DNA from: Ipomoea triloba
Taxonomy: Eukaryota; Streptophyta; Magnoliopsida; Solanales; Convolvulaceae
Direction: 5' to 3'
Length of the DNA: 64,000 bases
NCBI RefSeq assembly: GCF_003576645.1
Contig: NC_044925.1
Coordinates: 9,215,082-9,279,081, forward strand
Below the pieces are notes generated by a model. That model had not been told where the DNA came from, made no database searches, and worked only from the letters and a program-made list of their open reading frames with translations. Of the stretch, positions 10,671 to 22,036 are shown piece by piece. The position numbers and the translations under genes are program-made. Each line of letters opens with the position of its first letter. The stretch's first letter is position 1.

Positions 10671-12323
10671 TGTTGAATCTATTTTAGCCATGATAGGCTA
10701 AGCTTTCCTTTGGGATTTTTGGATTGATAAGTGTTTATGAACCTATGTGCCTAGTTCTTTAATTGCTTGAATGAAATATCTATTTGGGTTTATTACTTGT
10801 GTTGTAATTGTGGCTTAATTTCTTGATGCTTGTAGTTAAGGATCCTAATTACTTGTTTCATTGCTAAATTTGTCTATGAATTAGAGCACCCACAATTGCA
10901 CTTGATTCTTGTACCTCGAGAGAGGACATGTTGATTAAGGGATTTATTGTGAATAGCTCACGAGAGTGAGTATTCCAATTGTGAATAGCCCACGAGAGTG
11001 GGTATTCCATTTATTGCTTGTTCTTGCTTATACGTTGTGAATAGCTCACGAGAGTGAGTATTCCAATTACCTTATTTTGGGTTTGAATTACGAGAGTAAT
11101 CTTTCCCTTTTAGATTGCAATCATCCACACTTGTTGAACTCGAATGGTTATTTCACTTTAGATTGGCACTAGGTGATTAACACTTTGACAACCAAAAATC
11201 CCGCTCTTAATCTCTTGTATATAAAAGTCCGTTTGCCTTGCTTCATTTATTTTGTTTTCATAATTTTAGATAAATACCCATTGTTAGCGTTGGAATAGCT
11301 TCTCGTGAATTAATTAGTAACTAGTGCTTGATACCCCGCTTCCCTGTGGATCGATAACCCCGGAATACTCCGGGTATTTGCTTGTACCTAAAAAGGCTAC
11401 GACCATGGTACATGTGTTGGTGGCTGATTCAGCGGAGTAGAGTCTCTGAATTTTTGCAAATAAATTAAATAAACACTCTCATTCATTTTTTTTGAATATA
11501 TATATTTTTATTTTTGACCTCACGTATGCCAAAAAGATGATCCTTGAACCAACAAGCTACACCATAATTTATAGCACTCAATAATTGTTTAGGAATTTGA
11601 AAAAGATAATATAAAGTGAAACCAACATATCTATAAAAGAAAATGCATAAAACATATAAGGGTATATGTGTTATTTATTTTATTTTTTTGTTATTTTTTT
11701 ATAAAGTTATTCAAAATATATAGCTAAAGCAATTAACAACTAGCCACATGTAGTATACATGTTAGAAAAAATGGCAATAAATGGCATTTTAAGTGGCCAT
11801 TTTGTAGTACAAATATATGTAGGGTCCACATCCGATTTGGGTCGGGTCAAAGTGGATTCGGATTCTTCGTAGTGAGACGAAGAGATCGATATATTATACG
11901 CTCAAAATGAATAATGGGTGAATGAGAAATTGGTTCTCAAAATAGGCCCATGGAGATGGAAAAAATGTGGGAAAAGCTTTAAGGAAAGCCTTTGTCCCAC
12001 ATTGGTTTGGGAAGAGGATTTCACCCACTATATATACAAGAGGCTTTTTAAGGCTAATTGACTTGTATGGCATAGAGGCTCTCTCTCGCGCGCAGGGGGG
12101 GTGCAAATCAAATCCCAAAATGAGTTCCAAAAGGCTTGAACTTGTGTGCTCCGGCACCTGCGGGCACGAATGTCGAGCCGCAGCGATGTCTCGTGCACTC
12201 GAACAATGGTTGCATCGCGATAGTAGCGCGCGTTAGCGGTATCTCTCGATGTCGCGCGCACGGCGTACTGAAGTAACCTCTCGAAGGCTATAATCTAGAA
12301 CGACTTTTCTCCTTCCACCGTGA
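10671..12323. repeat. First copy of an exact 1,653-bp tandem duplication (assembly artefact likely)
   Basis: It is repeated at 12328-13980 with an offset of 1657 and no difference that I noticed. A single N at 12324 sits between the copies. The copy covers the second half of LTR C, a short piece of B and the first half of LTR F, so it ignores element boundaries, as unmerged contig overlaps do. Confidence 0.9.
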
Positions 12324-12324
12324 N
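12324..12324. other. Single-base N join
   Basis: A lone unknown base with TGT after it, between the two exact 1.65-kb copies. It reads as a scaffold join. Confidence 0.9.
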
Positions 12325-12327
12325 TGT

Positions 12328-13980
12328 TGTTGAATCTATTTTAGCCATGATAGGCTAAGCTTTCCTTTGGGATTTTTGGATTGATAAGTGTTTATGAACC
12401 TATGTGCCTAGTTCTTTAATTGCTTGAATGAAATATCTATTTGGGTTTATTACTTGTGTTGTAATTGTGGCTTAATTTCTTGATGCTTGTAGTTAAGGAT
12501 CCTAATTACTTGTTTCATTGCTAAATTTGTCTATGAATTAGAGCACCCACAATTGCACTTGATTCTTGTACCTCGAGAGAGGACATGTTGATTAAGGGAT
12601 TTATTGTGAATAGCTCACGAGAGTGAGTATTCCAATTGTGAATAGCCCACGAGAGTGGGTATTCCATTTATTGCTTGTTCTTGCTTATACGTTGTGAATA
12701 GCTCACGAGAGTGAGTATTCCAATTACCTTATTTTGGGTTTGAATTACGAGAGTAATCTTTCCCTTTTAGATTGCAATCATCCACACTTGTTGAACTCGA
12801 ATGGTTATTTCACTTTAGATTGGCACTAGGTGATTAACACTTTGACAACCAAAAATCCCGCTCTTAATCTCTTGTATATAAAAGTCCGTTTGCCTTGCTT
12901 CATTTATTTTGTTTTCATAATTTTAGATAAATACCCATTGTTAGCGTTGGAATAGCTTCTCGTGAATTAATTAGTAACTAGTGCTTGATACCCCGCTTCC
13001 CTGTGGATCGATAACCCCGGAATACTCCGGGTATTTGCTTGTACCTAAAAAGGCTACGACCATGGTACATGTGTTGGTGGCTGATTCAGCGGAGTAGAGT
13101 CTCTGAATTTTTGCAAATAAATTAAATAAACACTCTCATTCATTTTTTTTGAATATATATATTTTTATTTTTGACCTCACGTATGCCAAAAAGATGATCC
13201 TTGAACCAACAAGCTACACCATAATTTATAGCACTCAATAATTGTTTAGGAATTTGAAAAAGATAATATAAAGTGAAACCAACATATCTATAAAAGAAAA
13301 TGCATAAAACATATAAGGGTATATGTGTTATTTATTTTATTTTTTTGTTATTTTTTTATAAAGTTATTCAAAATATATAGCTAAAGCAATTAACAACTAG
13401 CCACATGTAGTATACATGTTAGAAAAAATGGCAATAAATGGCATTTTAAGTGGCCATTTTGTAGTACAAATATATGTAGGGTCCACATCCGATTTGGGTC
13501 GGGTCAAAGTGGATTCGGATTCTTCGTAGTGAGACGAAGAGATCGATATATTATACGCTCAAAATGAATAATGGGTGAATGAGAAATTGGTTCTCAAAAT
13601 AGGCCCATGGAGATGGAAAAAATGTGGGAAAAGCTTTAAGGAAAGCCTTTGTCCCACATTGGTTTGGGAAGAGGATTTCACCCACTATATATACAAGAGG
13701 CTTTTTAAGGCTAATTGACTTGTATGGCATAGAGGCTCTCTCTCGCGCGCAGGGGGGGTGCAAATCAAATCCCAAAATGAGTTCCAAAAGGCTTGAACTT
13801 GTGTGCTCCGGCACCTGCGGGCACGAATGTCGAGCCGCAGCGATGTCTCGTGCACTCGAACAATGGTTGCATCGCGATAGTAGCGCGCGTTAGCGGTATC
13901 TCTCGATGTCGCGCGCACGGCGTACTGAAGTAACCTCTCGAAGGCTATAATCTAGAACGACTTTTCTCCTTCCACCGTGA
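12328..13980. repeat. Second copy of the 1,653-bp tandem duplication
   Basis: Identical to 10671-12323 as far as I can read. Sequence after 13980 (CTGTTCAGGAG...) continues LTR F to its true end, so this copy is the one joined to the real downstream sequence. Confidence 0.9.
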
Positions 13981-14603
13981 CTGTTCAGGAGATCAATTCA
14001 GGATGTTACAGAATTTATTTCGTATTTATTCTGATCATAACATCTATAATTTATCTCTTGTGGGTTAGTGGGAGAAGGTTACAAGGCCTGGTGGTTAAAT
14101 AGGGAGCTAGTGGGAGATTAAAGTCTTGTTAGTGGGAGAAGGTTACAAGGCCGAAATTGAATGCCATGTTGAATGCCATTAGTCCCTTCCTCTACTATAT
14201 ATTACCAGGTTGAGCACGAGATTTACACGCACGAAGAGAAATATGTTTTCCACCTCGAAACCCTACTCTTCCTTCGTTCTAGCCACCTGTGTTCATCCCA
14301 CGTTCTCGTTCGCCGGATCCAAGTTTGTGTGCTCAAACGGCGGATCGTAGTACGTTTTATCCTGGGAAACCTAGACCGCAACGCTCCAGCACCCCGGGAG
14401 GCGGTAAATAAGGTTTTAAGGACAGAGGCAACTCGACTCGTACTTGCATCTACCCCAAAAGTCCGTTCTTCACCGTCCCTTGTATTCCAGGTTTATCTAA
14501 CCTTTGTTGTAGGTTTAAATTCCTGGAATTTTCTTGTAATTTGTTTTAGTGGATTTTCCATTTTCGTCCAATTTCTTGGGTATTTCGAGATTGTTTCCCA
14601 ACA

Positions 14604-16197
14604 ATACACACTAAGAGTTGACAAAAATCTGCATTATTTCCATCATCGGCTATTCAAATAAAATATGCAGAAGGTTAAAGCTCAAGCTAATGCTAGAATT
14701 TTAAAATAAAAAGGTTCATAAAAATAAACATAAGAAAATTAAAAATTTTAAAATTTTGTATAATTTTATGATTTTCAGGCCAAGTCCCTTCCCCACACTT
14801 ATTTTCAACATTGTCCCCAATGTTGTGAGATGAAAAAAATGAAGATAAAGAAAGTCCTCCTTGATTCATGTATTCTTTTGTGGAGTTCTCATCTGGCCCT
14901 GTAGATTTGAAATGAAAAGAACTTGTTTTCTTATCAACGCCATTCAAAAGATTCTCAGTTTGGAGTTTATCAAACTCCAACTTATTTTTCTGCGCAGAAC
15001 CCAACCCCTTGACTGCAAAACAATGGTTAACTTTATTTGGCAAGTTCATAGGTTTCAAATTAGAAAACTCAACAGTTTCATCAACCATAGTCACGTTGAC
15101 TTGTCATTTTGAACATCAAAAGGGGCACAAATGGCTTGGGAAGCACATAATGATTATCAGATTTGTGTAATTGAGACTTATCCTTAACAAAAATAACAAC
15201 ATCAACATCATTATTCACTTTTTTAGACATTTCATTATGTTTAGGAATGGTATTTTTTTAAAAAATTATTTTCAACAATTTTTTCACTTCCTAAAACAGT
15301 CATAGCATCTTCAGGTTGACTAGGCAACTTACCTGGGACATGACTTTGTAAAGATTTAGCATTTTGATCTACATGTACTTCCAATTTTCTCAAAGAAGCT
15401 TCACGTTGTTGGGATTGTTGTTCATTTTTATCTTGTTGCCTCAGGATCCATTGCTCATTAGCTTCTTGCTGCCCCTGGAACCATTGTTCATTAGCTTCTT
15501 GCCGCCTATTACAAGCCTGTATAAAATTATTTAAGTAATCTTCTAAAGATGGTTTTTCTGGCTGGGGTGGATCAACTAGTTGAAAGTTATTTTGATCATT
15601 ATCCCAATAAAAATTAGGATGATTTGGTTGAAAATCATTTTGATTATAATCCCAATAAAATTAGGATCATTTTCCAAACCCGGATTATAAGAATTATATC
15701 ACTTGTCGTTACCCCAAGAAAAATTAGAATAATTGTCCCAACCTGAATCATAAGAATTATGAAACGGGTCACACACAGGCCTTTGATTAAAGGCATTCAT
15801 GGAATTAGCCTGTCCAAAATCACAATCATTTCTGCAAGATGCGAATGAATTATTTTGATTCAAACCTAACAGAGGACACATAGTTTTCACATGTTATGCT
15901 AACTCAGACACTTGAAATGCTAAATTCATATTGGGGTTAAATTCATCCATGATTTTTCAAAATGCAAAAACTTTTTTTTTCTTAAGCAAGAAATAATTGA
16001 ATAGAAGGGAAAAAAAATTAGCAACAATAGTGAAGAAAAAAAATCAAGCAATTATTAGGAAGAGGGAGAAAAATAAATAAAAGGAATAGGGAAAATAAAA
16101 AGAAATTTCTTTTTTTTATATATTAAATATTAAACAATTATTTAAACAAAGAAATCAAATAGCACAATAAACAGTTCCCCGGCAACGGCAAAAAAAT
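14604..16197 (-). pseudogene. Element B gag region
   Basis: Reading leftward from the PBS, an ATG at 15950 starts MDEFNPNMNLAFQVSELA. Next come MCPLLGLNQN and SGWDNYSNFSWGND (about 15700-15890), the tyrosine/asparagine stretch typical of Athila gag. A charged repeat region with two tandem RRQEANEQW / QQEANEQW units follows, then HVPGKLPSQPE (about 15290-15560). An in-frame stop after SELA and later frameshifts break it. The remaining 14604-15280 has a 133-codon ORF (14693-15094) I do not recognise. No protease or RT follows, so the element depended on a relative. Confidence 0.72.
16176..16193 (-). promoter_or_regulatory. Primer-binding site of element B
   Basis: On the minus strand TTTGCCGTTGCCGGGGA, a slightly decayed form of the tRNA-Asp-type PBS seen intact at 32666 (TGGCGCCGTTGCCGGGGA). 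It lies a few bases inside the 5' LTR, fixing orientation. Confidence 0.85.
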
Positions 16198-17548
16198 TGA
16201 TGGACAATTTTAATATAGTCCTCACAAGTGCACGAATCAGTTGTAGTGATAGTGTGGAATAGCAAGGGTCGATCCCACAGGGAATTAATACGATGCAATT
16301 TGTAAACTTGAAATTAAACGAACTTGACAATTTAAAGCGTTCAAAACTAAATGCAATATCAATAGTGAAAACTGAACCAATTGATATGTAGAAAACCGAG
16401 ACAAGAAATAAGCAATTAAAAACCAAAAAGAATGAGATAGTAGGTAATTAAGTAACTAGCCGGGAAAACAATAAAATAACAACGCAAGACAGTAAAGGAT
16501 TAAAGACTAGGAACATGAATAAATAACCATTACTAATTCTGCATTTTAAGTCTAATATTGCCAATCAATTAAGGGTTCGTTCTAATTGCTATATGACTAC
16601 CCCGTATGGCGTTCAGAGCAAGTCACGTGCTTTAATCATTCATATGCTTAAGACATTTATTCGAATGACTAAAACCCATTAAGTCTGGAAGAACGTACGG
16701 AATACCCGGGTTATGAACCAAATAGGTAATCTGATAAGACAACCAGATTATCTACTCGTTTACCCTTTGGAGCATGGAATTAATAGGCATGATTTCTACA
16801 CTAAGAATTCCCTCAAATCAATTAATCAATTGCACTAAGGTTGGCCACCCAATAATATAATCAATCCAATATTAAAACTAAAGGGTAAAACTTAACTTGA
16901 TTGACAAATTAAACAATTAATACATAATTTCCTTTGCAACTTAATCATGTTACCAGAATAATTATTTAGCAAAGCATAAAGAATTCGATAGATTACAGCT
17001 CACGCAACATTGTTATCCAAAGATTACTTATGTAGTTAATTAACAATAATAAATATAAAGGAGAATAAAGAATTAGCACATAAAACTTGTTGCCCAGGAA
17101 ATTGCAAGAGGCGAAACAAATTCAATATGCTAACCAAGAAACAAATTGCTGCCAGAAAAGATTGACAGCCACTATCCAAAACTTAGCCGCCGCACCCAAT
17201 CTACTGCCTCAACCGTCGCAAGCCGCCGAACAAAGCCGCGCCGACGGAAATCTGTTGCTGCCGAACTGGGAAATCGCTTCGCTCAAGTTGCTTAATACCG
17301 TCGAACCAAGAATTCGAGAAGTCGCCGCCGCTGATAGAATTGGAGCTGCCGACGACGTTCGCCTAACCAGAGAGGTCCGCTCGTCAATTGATGCCCTCCT
17401 TCTTCGTCCTGCGCCCTCTTTTATATCACTCTAGCTCAACAGCTCCGAACCAACACAACAGATTTTCCGCGGCTCCGGTGCTGCGCCTTTATTTTCGTTC
17501 TTCGTGGTTGACTAGAAAGAGGGGAAGACCAGTCGTTTGTTCACCGCA
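16198..17548 (-). repeat. 5' LTR of element B (outer end deleted)
   Basis: Direct copy of 7759-8989 with scattered substitutions. It keeps 127 bp (16364-16490) that the 3' LTR lost. At 17548 (CACCGCA) similarity stops and gag text of element A begins, so the first ~250 bp (minus orientation) of this LTR have been deleted. Confidence 0.85.
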
Positions 17549-17876
17549 CTTGAGCTTGTGGAACTCCCAACCCTTCCCCTAACATATGCATTTGGGTTCG
17601 GGTTAGCCATGAAGTTCTGTGCCTGATTTGGAACATTGTGCACTGGAGGATCAACACGAACTCCGTGGTTCTTCCATTAACCTTTCCCTGCCTAAGATCT
17701 TGGTGTGTGTTGACTTCGTCCTGAGCAAGCTGCCCGGTGTTGCTGTTCTCTATGGAATCCATGTCTACTTTGAAGTTTTGAAACTCTTGTAGCCACTCAT
17801 GCAGCACCCTCTTTTCCCTCCTTAGATTCCTCTCAAAGTCTTGATTGTAGGGATGAAGACTAGTGCTCCCCTTCAT
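17549..17876 (-). pseudogene. Element A gag N-terminus
   Basis: An ATG at 17876 opens MKGSTSLHPYNQDFERNLRREKRVL, a basic N-terminus with LHEWLQEFQNFK, and leads with a frame change to NPNAYVRGRVGSS before being cut by the LTR of B. It lies about 170 bp downstream of the PBS at 18043, as expected for a gag start. The frame resumes at 7758. Confidence 0.8.
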
Positions 17877-18042
17877 GCATAAGAGGAGGGAAACCTAATG
17901 TCAAACACAAATACAAACACTCATGGAAGAAATTGGTTGTGGGTTAGAGCAAAATAAAAATAAAATAAAGTTGATCTCCTAAGAATTCACTAACTCTAAT
18001 GCTAGAAATAAAATAAACACACAATACAACCAAATAAATCAA
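17877..18042 (-). other. Element A leader between PBS and gag
   Basis: Non-coding leader, A-rich on the minus-strand template, with no motif noted. Confidence 0.6.
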
Positions 18043-18060
18043 TCCCCGACAACGACGCCA
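18043..18060 (-). promoter_or_regulatory. Primer-binding site of element A
   Basis: Minus-strand TGGCGTCGTTGTCGGGGA, two or three changes from the consensus TGGCGCCGTTGCCGGGGA (tRNA-Asp type used by Athila elements). It is placed 6 bp from the LTR end at 18067. Confidence 0.9.
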
Positions 18061-18527
18061 AAATTGTGATGAGTAAAGTGGTGATAGTAAAAATGAGGGT
18101 GTGAATGTCGTTCCACTGAGGATTGGGGCTATGACACGTATTTATGTGATTTATAAAATTCTAGGCACTAAAGTGATGAAGTTCACTAGAATCCAAGTAA
18201 ATGATGATTACGTGTGGAAAATAATAAGAATGAAAATTAAATAAGGAATAAACTGTATGATAAATGAATGGGCTAGATTAAGGGAATTGCAATCTTGATG
18301 CTCTAACTAATTCTGAATTAGGGGGAAAACAATTAAACTAGGAATTTGTTGGCAATGCACACAAGAATTCAGTTCAGTTACTTTCGTAATCAGTAAACAG
18401 AAATACGCTAAAATTGCCCCACTTTTGTGATGTATCAATCATAACCTTAAAACACTCATTGTAAGCCCCCAAATTACCTCTACTCTCATTTCAGGAAAAA
18501 TTAGGTTGAAATTGGTAAGGCTCGAGG

Positions 18528-21051
18528 TCTGATACCCCGGATTTAATTCAAGCCTTGAAGCCCGGTAATTAATTCTACCGTATAATTAATTTAATTTAAT
18601 TGGGCTCCGTTCTTTTAATAGAGATATATTTCTTATTCGGAATTATTTATTTAATCAATGACCCAATTTCCTTGATTTAATTTTATAAGGGATGTTCTTC
18701 ATTTGGACCTTTTTATTCCTTACAAGTATATTAATTATTTAATGGCCCAATCTTGGAAGGACCATGTTTATACTCATTAAATTATTATTGAATGTGGGTG
18801 ACCCATTTCTTATAAATAAGCCCATGTCTTATTTTAATACACTAATATGATACATATATTGTGTATGTAATGATTTTCTCAACTCATATAAAAAGGCTTG
18901 TACTAATAATCCCTAGCTCTTTCCTTTTCCTGCAAAATACATTTCCTTCTACTCTTTCACCTCTAAGAACCCTAAGCATATACTACCCTTCATTTCTTCA
19001 AGATTTCAAGTCAAGATTGCTCTTTTAGGGACCATCGCACTTGGGTAAGTATTTCTCCTTAGGAAGACATTATTTCTCACCATGATTTCATAGTCTTTTA
19101 TAAGTTCTCATTATATTCTTTTGGGGATCTTTCTTTGGAAAAAGATGATCAAGAAGGAGGTGGTGGCTTGTGAGGTGGTTAGAGATTGCTTGGTTTGAGT
19201 AGAGCTTCAAGAGGTAATCATCCATGTCTCACTAAACCTATTTTTACTCATGATCTATGTATATGACTTGGTGTTTGGAATCCTATGAATTTCTAGGGGT
19301 TTTAGCTTTGCTTTGATGATCTGTGAACCTACCTTGTGGATTATTGGACTTGTGTTCATTATCCTTTGTATCTAGATGAGTATGAGTAATTTTTGTTATG
19401 GATTCCATGATTTATTTGGCTTCTGAGATGTGTAATCTGTGTATTCTGAGCATGGTTCGTATTGTGGATTCATTCATCGTGTATTCTATTCTGTCTGAGA
19501 TTTTGGTGCGTTGAGAGTGCACTTGCGGTGCACACCGGCGGTATAATGTGTCCCACCAATGTGTTCCGTACGTGTAAGGGCGGTATGGTGTGGCGGAGTG
19601 TGACGATCCGTTGGGGGGATCCGCCCCTTCGTGCGGTGGAGTGTAGCGGTGTAGGGCGTTCTGCCAGGACGTTCCGGTAGGTCAATCTTGGTTCTGTTTC
19701 CAGTAGCTATTTTACTGATCTGTTGTCTTGTTGATTCATCCCTGATTCTGGAACTTGTCTTGGATATGTTGTTGAGTATTTCACCTTGGTTATTGAGTAT
19801 TTATCCATGTCGTTTGGTTCATTTATCTTGATTCGTGGAGTTAGTATTGTTGGTTTATTCCTTGGCTATTGTCTGAACATATATCTACTGGGTTCAATTT
19901 CCTGAGTTGAGAACTGTTGGTGGAATAGTTTTGGGGAGAATGAGTCTGAGTTGGTGTGTGGAGACCTTGAGTCTTTTGAGTATCTTTTGGGCTTGTTGAG
20001 GGTAAACTAACTGTGGGCTTGTGCCTCTGTGGAACTAACTGTGGGCTTGTGCCTCTGTGGAACTAACTATGGGCTTTTGCCTCTGTGGATATGGGCATCA
20101 TTTGCCTCTGTGTTGGGCTTTTGCCTCTGTGAATATGGGCATCATTTGCCTTTGTGATTGGGCTTCTGCCTCTATGGAAATGGGCATCATTAGCCTCTAT
20201 GGAAATGGGCATCATTAGCCTCTGTGATTGGGCTTCTGCCTCTGTGGTACTGGGCATCATTTGCCTCGGTGGTTGGGCTTTCGCCTCTGTGTAGTAACTT
20301 TGGGATTTGTGGTTGGTATGAGGGATGGTATGGTGATTAGAGGTTGGAATTGGGAATTAATTCTTGGTATTGTAGATTGGTTGGTTTCCTTTGTAGTTAC
20401 TTGGTTGAGTTTGCATCTCAATTGATATCTTGTTGGTTTCTTTGTGGTTATTCTGTTGAAGTTATGATTCAGTTGGTATCTCATTATAGACTCGTTGTCT
20501 TGTATATTCGTATTGGATATTGGTTTCATTTGGAAGAGTCTTGGTTTGTGACTTATTCAGCTTGTTGTTGGTGAGTCTCTGATTTAAATAAAGAACAGTT
20601 CGTAGGTGCGTATATTCTATACGTGTGTGTAAACCTATTTACAAACCATATTATACTATGTATTTCTCACGAGTGTGAGTGGTTGATTGCTTAGCATTCT
20701 TTTGCTAATGATTTCCTAAATTGTTTTCGAGGTATGGAGTAGTTTGAGCCGAGAGCGCGATAGAGATAGTTCTTCTATTTGCTATGCTTAGACTAGTACT
20801 TGTTTTAGACGTTTTGGGCATGTGTGCCTTAGTATGGATTCTATATTGACTCTTACAGCTATCTTTATGTTTTTGGATTGATGTTTTGTGGATTTTAGCC
20901 TGTGTATCTAGGGTTGGTTTAACCTAGATGTGGCATGACACCCATTAAGGTTTTAAATGCTTCCGCTATGTTATATGGTTAAGTTCTGAGATTTATATCT
21001 TTTGTATTTAAGTTATGCCTATCTCAGCGTGAAAAAGTCGGGGGTGTCACA
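18528..21051 (+). mobile_element. Element G: long solo LTR, Ty3/Gypsy chromovirus-like
   Basis: It begins TCTGATACCCCGG (TGTGATACCCC in relative H) and ends AAGTCGGGGGTGTCACA. The flanks are CGAGG (18523-18527) and CGAGT (21052-21056), a TSD with one change. TATAAATA at 18811 and TATAAAAAGG near 18887 are promoter candidates. A minisatellite occupies 19995-20295. The last 1.8 kb match the end of H (55270-57064). ORFs at 19462-19685 are shadows of a GC-rich block. Confidence 0.85.
19995..20295 (+). repeat. Minisatellite in LTR G
   Basis: Imperfect units built on GGGCTTNTGCCTCTGTGG and ATGGGCATCATTTGCCTCTG, about 10-14 units. A diverged version sits at the corresponding place in H (56128-56260), so the array predates the two insertions. 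Confidence 0.85.
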
Positions 21052-21833
21052 CGAGTCTTTCACCCAACTTTCGTTGTAATGAAATCCTCTCCTAGACTAG
21101 CAATCAATTGTGGCCATCAATTAATAACAAGTATAATTCACTCCCCAATTCAACATAAACCTTAAGTGAACAATTCAACCCCTTTATGCAATAATCACAA
21201 ATTGAGCATCAAGAATAGCAATATATCCCTAATCTGAACCCTTAAATGAAGTACTTACGCATTATTGAAGTAACTAAAACAAAGCAAGAAAGAAACTTGG
21301 AAAACATCATAACAAATCTGAGAAATAAATTGATAAAGAGAAGAAGAACCTTACTAACAATTGGTGAGTAAATCCGAATCCAATCCATGATTCCAAGCTT
21401 GAAAACTAGTCAAAGTATGCAAATCTAAGCTAAACTATGCTAAGGTAAGCTCTGAAGAAGAAGGAATATAAGCTAAACTAAACTAGGGCTCCGAATAACC
21501 CAAAAAACCAGAAATCACGACCTTAAGTACTTGACAGCAGAAAATGTCACGGGCCACCCATAGGGCCGTGTGCCTAGCTATGTGGTTCCCTCTCTTTTTG
21601 CCTATTGACTCCTTTTGTGCTCCGCTGCTCCTTTCTGTCCTTGGGTAGATTCCTATGCTTCCGAAACTTGTCCAAGATGTCCAAAAATCCTTCATTTGAT
21701 TCTCGCTGTGAATAAACTAAGCTTTAGGCAAATGTAACACACAAACGAGTCTCAAATTCACCAAGGTAAAGAAAATAAGCAACAAAACCAATTAAATTGA
21801 GGGGCAAATAATAGTATAAAACTAGAGATATCA

Positions 21834-22036
21834 ATAACTCGAAAGGTTAAGTTTCTAATAGACTCAACAAGTTCGAATAGTAACTTGAATTGTTACCTTT
21901 AGAATAGGTTGAAGATGAAGACCTTGAAGAGTTGAAGACTTGAAGTTTTCAAGAAGAAGATTTGAAGAATAGAAAACTGCAAGATTGAAAGGTTGCAAAG
22001 GTCGAATGGTGGAAGGGCCTACCTTTCGAAGTAAAA
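21834..22036. other. Spacer between LTR A and LTR D
   Basis: About 200 bp rich in GAAGA/TTGAAG repeats (AAGACCTTGAAGAGTTGAAGA). It may be interior of the element into which D inserted. No coding call is possible. Confidence 0.4.

Larger units (their letters stand above)
9742..11485 (+). mobile_element. Element C: Athila-like solo LTR
   Basis: 1744 bp, TGTGTACTCATG...CACTCTCATTCA, flanked by TTTTT on both sides (9737-9741 and 11486-11490). That TSD is low complexity, so support is moderate. Its landmarks in plus orientation are an internal tandem repeat, a palindrome cluster (10361-10438), TATAAAAG at 10501-10508, and a CCCTGTGGATCGATAAC motif near 11343. It shares this plan and much sequence with LTR D. 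Part of it (10671-11485) is repeated at 12328-13142 because of an assembly duplication. Confidence 0.75.
11760..14603 (+). mobile_element. Element F: Copia-like solo LTR (expanded by assembly duplication)
   Basis: It starts TGTTAGAAAAAATGG and ends GTTTCCCAACA, with a perfect TSD ATACA (11755-11759 and 14604-14608). Removing the duplicated segment leaves about 1187 bp. A TATA box TATATATAC lies near 12029-12037, after GTCCCACATTGG, in plus orientation. Downstream GC-rich leader sequence (to 14450) gives only spurious ORFs. A truncated relative lies at 57790-57891. Confidence 0.88.
7759..17548 (-). mobile_element. Element B: non-autonomous gag-only LTR retrotransposon in gag of A
   Basis: Two direct long repeats bound it, a 3' LTR at 7759-9242 and a 5' LTR at 16198-17548. 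A PBS lies inside the 5' LTR edge, and only gag-like text lies between. After subtracting insertions C and F the interior is about 2.4 kb, too small for pol, which fits a TR-GAG/LARD-type derivative of an Athila element. The 5' LTR lacks about 250 bp of its outer end, where it meets gag of A directly. This explains why no TSD is visible. Confidence 0.82.
797..21833 (-). mobile_element. Element A: old Athila-like Ty3/Gypsy element, 3'-truncated and nested
   Basis: Read on the minus strand, the order is 5' LTR (18067-21833), tRNA-Asp-type PBS, gag N-terminus (17549-17876), gag middle (7649-7758), gag (about 2900-4755), protease (2333-2890), RT and the start of RNase H (797-2072). No integrase or 3' LTR remains. 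Four later insertions split it: a Copia solo LTR, a CACTA element, element B, and solo LTR G inside the 5' LTR. The protein blocks on either side of each insertion read as successive parts of one Athila-type gag-pol, which is why I treat them as one element. In-frame stops and frameshifts show it is dead. Confidence 0.85.
18067..21833 (-). repeat. 5' LTR of element A, split by solo LTR G
   Basis: On the minus strand it starts TGATATCTCTAGTTTTATAC (ending at 21833) and ends ...CTTTACTCATCA (18067). Without insertion G it is about 1.24 kb. No partner LTR is present in the window because the 3' end of A is lost. Confidence 0.75.

Noticed and set aside
11894..12261. Small ORFs repeated exactly at 13551-13918
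   Set aside because: They lie in LTR F and are copied by the assembly duplication; no domain and both strands open.
14173..14661. 162-codon ORF on the plus strand
   Set aside because: It runs through the transcribed leader end of solo LTR F and across its end into B; no known domain or plausible start.
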